Of a stretch of DNA of 14,007 nucleotides, positions 5,406 to 11,307 are shown piece after piece. Origin of the DNA: a bacterium (GTDB lineage: Bacteria; Auribacterota; UBA3054); the NCBI GenBank assembly GCA_017444325.1, contig JAFSWV010000010.1, positions 1-14,007 of the forward strand. The letters are read 5' to 3'. Each line of letters opens with the position of its first letter. Positions within the stretch are counted from its first letter, which is position 1. The position numbers and the translations under genes were made by a program. The notes under the pieces are model-generated. The model saw only the letters and a list, made by a program, of their open reading frames with translations. It had not been told where the DNA came from and did no database searches.

Positions 5406-8030
5406 TTACTCAGTGCTGTTGTCGTTTATAAATTCGCTAAGGCCCAAAGCCAGGGAAGCCGGATCTCCTTCCCCGGAGGAGATCAGTTTCATCTTGAGGC
5501 TGTATTTGCCGGTCTTCTTTTTCACGCTGGCTTTGACCGTTGTCCCTTCCGCGGGAGAGCCGGAATAAGTGATCACCTTGCCTTTGTCCTCGCCGCGGCA
5601 GAGGGAGTCTCCGACGAACCTGGTGTCGCCTTCCTTGGTGTTTAGGATCGCGATCTCATTATCTTCGCCGCACCTGTCCTTCAGGTTGTCCAGAATGACG
5701 CCCTTGCCTTTTATCGCGGCTTTGTCAGGCGGCGTGTAATAGATCATGCTGCCGTCGTAAGTCAAAAACGAGATATAGTTCGTGGCACCTTTGTCGGAAT
5801 AGGAGAATTTGTCGTTCTTCGTCGCGTAAGAGAAGGAAAATCCGCCGTCTTTAACAACGAGCTTGCCCTTCTCGAGCTTGGGAGAGAACTTTCTGCCGAT
5901 AGAGATGTTTTTCAAGGTGTTGAAGATCCCCATGTAGCCGGTGTATTCGACAGCGTCGCGCCCTTTTTTACCCAACGTTCCCGTCAAGGAGAAATTAAGG
6001 CTGCCCTTCCAGTCCAACGGCCTGAACGTACGGCGGCCTTTGCCGGTTGTGTGCTCGCCGGCGCGGTAGTGGAAGACCAGGGCGCAAGGCTGCGGGCCCC
6101 GCATGATGCTCTTGGCCCTAACGATCACTTTGTAATCGCCTTCCGGCGCTTCGTAGATGTGCAGAACTTCCACGTTGTTCAAATGATCGTTCAGGGTGTG
6201 CTTCGTGCCGTCAGGATCGATCACGTAAAGGTCGAGGTCATTCACAAGAGCCGTGTCCGCGCCGACCGAACCGGGATAGTCGGACCAGACGAGACCGACG
6301 TTCAGGTCGCAGAGGGCTTTCTTGGAATAGACGTTGGTGACGGCCTGCCCGTTCAAACTGAAGGTGAATTCATCGAAGAACATCTCGCCGTCCGTGGGCT
6401 CAAGGCTCTCCTTGATGTTGATGTGCCCATGCCCTTCCACAGCGTTGGGCCTGACGTCTTCGAATTCTTTTTCGTACTGCCCGGGGATCAGCGTGCGGGC
6501 GCCGGTCACCAGGATCGCTTTCACCAGCGCGGCGCTGGCTGAAGCGACGTTGCGTTTCTTGCTGAGATAATCCCTTATGATGGCGCAGCAGCCAGCCGTG
6601 ATGGGGCTCGCCATGCTGGTGCCGGACATATAGCAGTAATACTCACTCCTTACGGAAGAGTGCACATTGCTGGACAGCGTCGAGTAAATATAGGTCCCTG
6701 GCGCCACGACGTCCGGCTTGATCCTGCCGTCCTGGCAGGGGCCGCGGCTTGAGAACCAGGCCATCCCCTGGTGCACGCCGTCGTCCGGCTTGGCGTCCTC
6801 GCCCTGATCGGGGCGGTAGCTTTCCGCGGCGCCCACCGTGATGACGTTCTTGGCGGCGGAGGCTTCGTTCATGGTGCTTTTCGGGGGGGCATAGGCGTAT
6901 TTATTCGCGTTGCCCGATGAAAAGCAGACAGTGTAGTCTGGGAAAAGCCAGATCAGGGAATCGTAAAAACGGGCTTCCGAACTGTAATAGCCGTCGCTGG
7001 TGATGCCCCAGCTGTTGTTAATGACGCGGCAGCCGGAATGGTAAGTGTTAGTAAGGTCAGCCGCGTTGCCAACGCCGATATATCCGTTGCTTTTGCCTGC
7101 GCACAAAATGAAAAGCGAAGCGTCGGGCGCCATGCCGCGGTACTGGCCGCCGCTGGCGCTGCCCGTGCCGACGGCGGAACCGCACACGTGCGTGCCGTGG
7201 TCGCCGTTGTCGTGCCAATCATCATATGAGCCGCGCTCATTGGCGACTGTGGCGGTGGCGCGGCCGATGATCTTCTTGTTCTTGAAGTCGGGATGGATGT
7301 TCGCAAGGTCTCCGTTGTCCAAGCCCGTGTCATGGATGCAGACCATCTGCCCTTTGCCGGTGTATCCGGCCAGCTGCAGGTCTTCCAGGTTGGCGAGCGG
7401 CGCGCTCCTGGCGACGTCGTTTAGGGGTTTCGCCGGAGCGTAGGGTTCGACGAAGGCTACGTCTCCCCTCTTGGCGATCTCATAAGCCTGGCTGTTCGTG
7501 AGCTTGGTCTTCACGCAGGGTTCCAGGGTGCCGGAAACCTCCGCAATATCCGGCGCTCCTAAGGCTTCCAGCGCTCTTACGATATCGGGAAGGCATTCCT
7601 GCCTGAAAGTACCGACCTTGACAGAATAAGCGGTCTCCTCGCCGGCTGCGTCAACGCTTGATTCGTCAGCGCCAGAGTAAAGCAGTTTGTATTCCGGCAG
7701 GAATTCGCCGGCGTAAAGGATGGAGAACTTTTCCTTAAGCGTTATGAGATTTCTTTCCCCCGCCTCCACAAGGTAGGCGTTGGGCGGGAAGTTGCCGCGG
7801 AAGATGATCCCCAGCTTTTCAACTTCGATACGCTCGTCGTCCGTGAAATTGATTTCCGGCTGCACGACGTAGAGGCGCGTGCCGACGGAGGAAAGAGAGC
7901 AGACTGATGTTTGAAGACTGTTGACGGCAGGAGCAGTGGGATCGATGGTGGCTTTGGCCAGCCTGATCAATCCGGGATCGGCGAAAAGCGAAACTGTAAA
8001 AAGTGTGAGGGAAAGAGCGATCTTTTTCAT
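5406..8030 (-). CDS. Secreted S8 (subtilisin/KP-43-like) protease with an uncharacterised C-terminal beta-rich domain
   Basis: 874 aa. Signal peptide 1-17 (cut likely LFA|DPG), pro-region ~45-200, peptidase domain ~215-510. The catalytic set is Asp234 (CIHDTG), His278 (GDHGTHVCG), Asn374 (SSGN) and Ser472 (SGTSMASP), the same numbers as in the 1523-aa paralogue, with which it aligns gap-free over the first ~520 residues. Residues ~548-655 are the KP-43-type beta-sandwich (ALVNDLDL 594-601). After a basic linker (GKGRR) residues ~668-855 form a domain I do not recognise, shared with the 241-aa protein encoded upstream: PLDWKG, NTLKNISIG, YISFLT, IKGKG, YSGSPAEGT and KKKTGKYSLKMK. It lacks PEP-CTERM or other anchor, so it should be exported to the periplasm or medium. 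The ATG at 8028-8030 has TAAGGA five bases upstream, overlapping the previous stop codon: tight coupling. Two stop codons (TAATAA) end it. Export and protease family are well supported; substrate and tail function unknown. Confidence 0.92.
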   Translation of the reverse strand: MKKIALSLTLFTVSLFADPGLIRLAKATIDPTAPAVNSLQTSVCSLSSVGTRLYVVQPEINFTDDERIEVEKLGIIFRGNFPPNAYLVEAGERNLITLKEKFSILYAGEFLPEYKLLYSGADESSVDAAGEETAYSVKVGTFRQECLPDIVRALEALGAPDIAEVSGTLEPCVKTKLTNSQAYEIAKRGDVAFVEPYAPAKPLNDVARSAPLANLEDLQLAGYTGKGQMVCIHDTGLDNGDLANIHPDFKNKKIIGRATATVANERGSYDDWHDNGDHGTHVCGSAVGTGSASGGQYRGMAPDASLFILCAGKSNGYIGVGNAADLTNTYHSGCRVINNSWGITSDGYYSSEARFYDSLIWLFPDYTVCFSSGNANKYAYAPPKSTMNEASAAKNVITVGAAESYRPDQGEDAKPDDGVHQGMAWFSSRGPCQDGRIKPDVVAPGTYIYSTLSSNVHSSVRSEYYCYMSGTSMASPITAGCCAIIRDYLSKKRNVASASAALVKAILVTGARTLIPGQYEKEFEDVRPNAVEGHGHINIKESLEPTDGEMFFDEFTFSLNGQAVTNVYSKKALCDLNVGLVWSDYPGSVGADTALVNDLDLYVIDPDGTKHTLNDHLNNVEVLHIYEAPEGDYKVIVRAKSIMRGPQPCALVFHYRAGEHTTGKGRRTFRPLDWKGSLNFSLTGTLGKKGRDAVEYTGYMGIFNTLKNISIGRKFSPKLEKGKLVVKDGGFSFSYATKNDKFSYSDKGATNYISFLTYDGSMIYYTPPDKAAIKGKGVILDNLKDRCGEDNEIAILNTKEGDTRFVGDSLCRGEDKGKVITYSGSPAEGTTVKASVKKKTGKYSLKMKLISSGEGDPASLALGLSEFINDNSTE
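5466..6029 (-). repeat. Uncharacterised beta-rich domain, protease-fused copy
   Basis: Codons ~668-855 of the 874-aa protease. Homologous at the protein level to 8126-8683; the DNA has diverged. Shared order of motifs: PLxWKG, LxxIxxG, YISxLT, IKGxG, YSGxPxEGT, KKKTGK. Confidence 0.82.
6066..8030 (-). repeat. Tandem gene duplication, copy A (first ~655 codons of the 874-aa protease)
   Basis: Partner of copy B (3411-5381). The similarity ends after the beta-sandwich (QPCALVFHY at residues 647-655), where the two proteins switch to unrelated tails. Confidence 0.9.
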
Positions 8031-8035
8031 ATGTT

Positions 8036-8041
8036 TCCTTA
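8036..8041 (-). promoter_or_regulatory. Ribosome binding site of the 874-aa protease, overlapping the upstream stop codon
   Basis: TAAGGA on the minus strand, five bases before the ATG at 8030. Its TAA is the stop codon of the 241-aa gene, so ribosomes ending that gene sit on the next start signal. This implies coupled, roughly matched synthesis of the two products. Confidence 0.75.
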
Positions 8042-8764
8042 TTCTTTATCTTCCAGGGGAGGATCTTCGACAAACCAGCACAAGCTCGGCACAACCGAGG
8101 TATAATTCGGGTTGGAAGCCGTCTTTTTGACTTTCATCTTGAAATTGACTTTTCCGGTCTTTTTCTTCAAAGTAACTTTGATCTTCGTTCCTTCATAAGG
8201 CTCGCCGGAATAAGTGAAATTCTGGCCCACGGGCTGCAATTCGACTATGGAATCGCTGACGCAGTAAGGCGTCTCTTCGTTGGAATTGTAAAGCGTGATC
8301 CCGTAGTTGTCGTTGAAGTAGGGCATCACGGGATCAAAGATCGTTCCCTGCCCCTTGATCTTGCCTATGCCCTGCGTCAGCGGATTGGAATAGTACATGT
8401 CGTCGGCTTCATTGAAGGTCAAAATCGAGATGTAATCCTCAGCGTAGCGGTCGTTGTAGGTGAACTTTCCGGTGCTGATGGTGTAGATGAATTCGGAATA
8501 TTCGTCCCGGAAGACATAATTGCCGTTCCTCTTTTCGGGAACGACCTTCATGCCGACGCAGATGTCGTTCAAAATGTTATAAAGCCCTATCACGCGGTTG
8601 CCGAGCACCTCGTCCAATCCGGTGGAAGGCAGAAATCCCGTCAGGGTGAGGGTGAAATTGCCTTTCCAGGCAAGCGGCTGGAGCTCGTAGTGCCCGGGCT
8701 TAGGCTCGTCCTCAGCAAAGAGCACAAGTGCGGAAATCATAAGCAGGAATGTAATCTTTTTCAT
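8039..8764 (-). CDS. Secreted protein made of the same domain as the protease C-terminus, function unknown
   Basis: 241 aa. Signal peptide 1-17 (MKKITFLLMISALVLFA, cut before EDE), the same length as those of both proteases. The mature protein is nearly all one domain (~29-213), matched in order by the tail of the 874-aa protease: PLAWKG (30-35), NILNDICVG (63-71), KFTYND (100-105), YISILT (111-116), IKGQG (136-140), YSGEPYEGT (185-193) and KKKTGKVNFKMK (200-211). Alternating hydrophobic residues suggest an all-beta fold. I do not recognise the domain. It has no anchor, catalytic motif or lipobox. It starts at an ATG (8762-8764) with AGGAG eight bases upstream, is the first gene of the operon, and its stop lies 8 nt before the protease start. 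Possible roles, all inferred: a subunit that binds the protease or its target, an inhibitor or chaperone, or a soluble binding module. It is not a broken protease, since it has its own signal peptide, RBS and stop. Confidence 0.82.
   Translation of the reverse strand: MKKITFLLMISALVLFAEDEPKPGHYELQPLAWKGNFTLTLTGFLPSTGLDEVLGNRVIGLYNILNDICVGMKVVPEKRNGNYVFRDEYSEFIYTISTGKFTYNDRYAEDYISILTFNEADDMYYSNPLTQGIGKIKGQGTIFDPVMPYFNDNYGITLYNSNEETPYCVSDSIVELQPVGQNFTYSGEPYEGTKIKVTLKKKTGKVNFKMKVKKTASNPNYTSVVPSLCWFVEDPPLEDKE
8126..8683 (-). repeat. Uncharacterised beta-rich domain, free-standing copy
   Basis: Codons ~28-213 of the 241-aa secreted protein; partner of 5466-6029. Confidence 0.82.
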
Positions 8765-8772
8765 GGTAATTT

Positions 8773-8777
8773 CTCCT
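8773..8777 (-). promoter_or_regulatory. Ribosome binding site of the 241-aa secreted protein
   Basis: AGGAG on the minus strand, eight bases before the ATG at 8764. It is the strongest Shine-Dalgarno in the secretion operon and fixes the start. Confidence 0.75.
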
Positions 8778-8779
8778 GA

Positions 8780-8785
8780 ATTATA
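8780..8785 (-). promoter_or_regulatory. Candidate -10 box for the secretion operon
   Basis: A perfect TATAAT on the minus strand lies in the 66-bp gap between the previous terminator and the first gene. The matching -35 position (8803-8808, TTTATG) is weak, and the start site would fall almost on the ribosome binding site, giving a very short leader. The real promoter may be another AT-rich hexamer nearby (TAAAAT at 8796-8801). Some promoter is expected here because a terminator lies directly upstream. Confidence 0.3.
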
Positions 8786-8805
8786 TTACATATTAATTTT
8801 ACCAT

Positions 8806-8829
8806 AAAAAAAGCGAGCTTTGCGCTCGC
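8806..8829 (-). terminator. Intrinsic terminator of the fusA2-hldE1-yebC-rnhA operon
   Basis: On the minus strand a 6-bp perfect stem (GCGAGC / GCTCGC) with a five-base loop (GCAAA) is followed directly by seven U residues. It begins three bases after the RNase H stop codon and separates the housekeeping operon from the secretion operon. Confidence 0.88.
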
Positions 8830-8831
8830 CT

Positions 8832-9548
8832 TTATTCCTCTATCCCCCATTCGTTGAGGCGGCCTTTTTTCTCCGCCTCCTCGAATTCCTCGTAGGCCAT
8901 CTCCTCCTCGACCAGTTTCCTTATCTCCTCGCTGTCCGGGTCTTCCAATTCCTTGGCGCCCTTGTCGTTGTAGTAGGGGTCTTTGTATTCATCCCCGGTC
9001 TTTTTAGGCTTTCCTGCTTTCTGGGGTTTGGGCTTCTTGGCTTTCTCCGTCTGGGGAACGTCCGTTTCCTTGAGGACACCGACTTCGCCTTTCACTTTGC
9101 AGGCGAAACTCGCGATCTTGTCGGCGTCTTCGTTCTCAGGCACCCGTGAGTGGCCGGGCACCTGGAGGAAACTGAGTTTGGGAAATTCTTTCAGGTACTG
9201 CTTCAGCGCCTCGACCATTTCGATGTTAGCTTTCGGCGTCCAGCCCTTCGTCATAAGTCCTATGACGTAGGTGGAGTCGGAGCAGATGACGATGGCTTTC
9301 TCCTTGTCCTTTATGGCGGAAAGGCCGAATCTGACGGCCTCGAGCTCGGCGATGTTGTTGGTCACTTCGTCGCCCAAATAGACTCTGAAGTTCTTCCTGT
9401 ACTGGTTATAGAGAAGGACGATCCCGCACCCACCGGGTCCGGGATTGCCTTTGCAAGCGCCGTCGCAGTAAAGATAGATGGTGTCTTTGTAGTGCGTGAC
9501 GCTAAGAGTAGGATGTTTGGTCCTTCTTTGGTAAGAAGGTTCGCTCAT
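8832..9548 (-). CDS. rnhA: Ribonuclease HI with a charged C-terminal extension
   Basis: 238 aa. RNase HI cleaves the RNA strand of RNA-DNA hybrids (R-loops, Okazaki primers) in the cytoplasm. Residues ~20-155 hold the fold with all active-site positions: Asp29 (YCDGACKGNPGPGG), Glu68 (NNIAELEA), Asp91 (CSDSTYV), His133 (PGHSRVPENE) and Asp143 (DADKIA). Typical bacterial RNase HI is ~150 aa, so residues ~160-238 are an extension. It is first Lys/Pro-rich (KAKKPKPQKAGKPKK, 169-183), then acidic (LEDPDSEEIRKLVEEEM) and probably helical. No hybrid-binding domain (Cas. RNHI N-terminal type) precedes the enzyme. The ATG overlaps the stop codon of yebC in ATGA (9545-9548), so translation is coupled. 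It is the last gene before the intrinsic terminator. Enzyme identity is firm; the role of the tail is unknown. Confidence 0.93.
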   Translation of the reverse strand: MSEPSYQRRTKHPTLSVTHYKDTIYLYCDGACKGNPGPGGCGIVLLYNQYRKNFRVYLGDEVTNNIAELEAVRFGLSAIKDKEKAIVICSDSTYVIGLMTKGWTPKANIEMVEALKQYLKEFPKLSFLQVPGHSRVPENEDADKIASFACKVKGEVGVLKETDVPQTEKAKKPKPQKAGKPKKTGDEYKDPYYNDKGAKELEDPDSEEIRKLVEEEMAYEEFEEAEKKGRLNEWGIEE

Positions 9549-10300
9549 TCCTCGGAGGCCTGCTCCATGATGGAATCTTCCATCTTGAAGTTGGCGTAAA
9601 CGTTCTGCACGTCGTCCAATTCGTCAAGGGCGTCGATCAGCGTCAGGACCTGCTTGGCGGTCTTGACGTCGTTGACATCGACGGTGGAAGCAGGGATCTG
9701 CTCGAGGTTGGCCTCGATGTAGTCGATCTTGGCGTCTTCAAGCGCTTTCTTGACAGCCTCGAACTCGGAGATGCCGCAGGTGATCTCGAAGTTTTCCTCG
9801 TCGGAGTTCATGTCCTCGGCGCCGGCGTCGGAGACCAGCATGAAGAGGTCGTCTTCGGTGGCTTTGTTGAGGGGCACCCTGATGACGCCTTTCTTGTTGA
9901 ACTGCCAGGCGACCGCGCCGTTGTTGGCCAGGGATCCTCCCCTCTTGTCGAGGGTGGTCCTCACTTCGGCGGCCGCGCGGTTTCTGTTGTCGGTCAGGAC
10001 CTCTATTATGAGGCCCACGCCGCCGGGAGCGTAACCTTCGTAGATGATCTCTTCATAGGAGACGCCGGGGAGTTCGCCAGTGCCTTTCTTGATGGCGCGG
10101 GTCACGTTGTCCTGCGGCATGTTGACAGCCTTGGCCGCCAGGATAGCCGTTCTGAGCCTGGGGTTCATGTTGGGATCGCCGCCGCCGTCTTTGGCCGCGA
10201 TGGTGATCTCTTTGGAGATCTTACTAAAGGCTTTTCCGCGCTTGGCGTCGGCAGCCGCTTTTTTGTGTTTGATACTTGACCACTTATTATGTCCACTCAT
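9545..10300 (-). CDS. yebC: YebC/TACO1-family ribosome-associated protein
   Basis: 251 aa, the family's usual length. The N-terminus MSGHNKWSSIKHKKAAADAKRGK is the family hallmark, followed by FSKISKEI, NMPQDNVTRAIKKG (~80-93), YEGYAPGGVG (~107-116), TDNRNRA and a C-terminal alpha/beta region (FEAVKKALEDAKI). YebC proteins were long annotated as transcriptional regulators; mitochondrial TACO1 and recent bacterial work place them on the ribosome, helping translation through proline-rich stretches. That fits an operon with an EF-G-type factor. Start ATG at 10298-10300 with AGGAG six bases upstream (10307-10311). It follows the heptose kinase by 26 nt and overlaps rnhA by 4 nt. All expected regions are present. 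Confidence 0.95.
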   Translation of the reverse strand: MSGHNKWSSIKHKKAAADAKRGKAFSKISKEITIAAKDGGGDPNMNPRLRTAILAAKAVNMPQDNVTRAIKKGTGELPGVSYEEIIYEGYAPGGVGLIIEVLTDNRNRAAAEVRTTLDKRGGSLANNGAVAWQFNKKGVIRVPLNKATEDDLFMLVSDAGAEDMNSDEENFEITCGISEFEAVKKALEDAKIDYIEANLEQIPASTVDVNDVKTAKQVLTLIDALDELDDVQNVYANFKMEDSIMEQASEE

Positions 10301-10326
10301 ACAAAACTCCTGAGTTTGGGATTTAA

Positions 10327-11307
10327 CTAATTTTCTATTTCAGGCAGGTTCGCCCGCAGTTCTTCAATGGTCGTGCTGGCCGTGCCGGATTTTCCGACCA
10401 CGATGCCGCCCGCGATGTTGGCCAGTTGGCAGGCGTCCCAGGGGGACGCGCCCGCGGCTAAAGCCGCGCCTAAGACGGCCACGACGGTGTCGCCGGCGCC
10501 GGAGACGTCGAAGACGCCCCGCAAGGTCGCCGCCTTCGCCCTTTTAACGGCCCCACCGCGCTCGCAGAGGGCTATTCCGTGCTCGCTTAGGGTAATGACG
10601 AGGCTTTTCACGTTATGGCGCTTAAAAAAGGCTTCCGCGATACCTGAGAGTTCCTCGACGGGCGCGCCCTTCGGCGTATAGCCGGAAAGGATCAGCGCTT
10701 CCTCGAGGTTGGGCGTGGCGAAGGAGCCGATGTACGGCGTCGCGCAGTAGCGGTTCGGATCGACGAGCAGCGGTTTGCCGGAGGCGGCCATCGTTTCGTT
10801 GAGCGCCTTATCGCACAGCCCTTTGTTGTAATCCTGGAGGATCAAAACTTCGCAAGTCGGGGCGAGTTCCCTGACCGCGGCGTAGAGCTTTTCGTGCACG
10901 GTGTCATCTTCTCTGATGATGCCGTCCCAGTCCACTCTCACGACGTGCTGGCTTCTGGCGATTATCCTCACTTTTCTGGTGGTGTGGATCGATTCACTCA
11001 CGATGAGTCCGGAGCAATCCACGCCGGCCTTGGTCAAAAGATCCTTGAGGTGCGCGCCGTCGGCGTCATTGCCGATAGCGCCTATCATGACGGGCTCGGC
11101 GCCCAGCGACGCCAGATTCATGGCGACGTTGGCGGCGGCTCCCGGCATGTCGCTCTCGCTGGTCACGCGAACGACAGGCACCGGCGCTTCCGGGGAGATC
11201 CTGTTGACCTCGCCGCGGACGAAGTGATCGAGCATAACGTCGCCGACGACCAAAACGCGGCGGCCCGATATTCCGTCAAGAATGCTCTCGATCTTATTCT
11301 TCCACAT
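10327..11307 (-). CDS. D-glycero-beta-D-manno-heptose-7-phosphate kinase (HldE domain I type)
   Basis: 326 aa, PfkB/ribokinase superfamily. It matches the N-terminal kinase half of HldE (RfaE): VVGDVMLDHFVRGEVNRISP (20-39), EAPVPVVRV (40-48), the sugar-binding glycine region MPGAAANVAMNLASLGA (54-70) and the anion hole DVSGAGDT (267-274) with catalytic base Asp273. Such kinases phosphorylate heptose 7-phosphate at C1 on the way to ADP-L-glycero-D-manno-heptose, the LPS inner-core precursor. The adenylyltransferase half found in E. coli HldE is absent, so a separate HldC/RfaE2-type gene is expected elsewhere. The ATG (11305-11307) lies inside the end of the EF-G-like gene (14-nt overlap); AAGAAG just before it may be the RBS. 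Cytoplasmic. The glycine motif reads PGAAAN where most have PGGAAN. hldA, hldE and rfaE1 are all used for this domain, so no symbol is fixed. Confidence 0.9.
   Translation of the reverse strand: MWKNKIESILDGISGRRVLVVGDVMLDHFVRGEVNRISPEAPVPVVRVTSESDMPGAAANVAMNLASLGAEPVMIGAIGNDADGAHLKDLLTKAGVDCSGLIVSESIHTTRKVRIIARSQHVVRVDWDGIIREDDTVHEKLYAAVRELAPTCEVLILQDYNKGLCDKALNETMAASGKPLLVDPNRYCATPYIGSFATPNLEEALILSGYTPKGAPVEELSGIAEAFFKRHNVKSLVITLSEHGIALCERGGAVKRAKAATLRGVFDVSGAGDTVVAVLGAALAAGASPWDACQLANIAGGIVVGKSGTASTTIEELRANLPEIEN

Noticed and set aside
8039..8764. The 241-aa gene as a broken-off or frameshifted piece of the protease
   Set aside because: It has its own signal peptide, strong AGGAG, stop codon and full-length domain, and the protease downstream holds a second complete copy.
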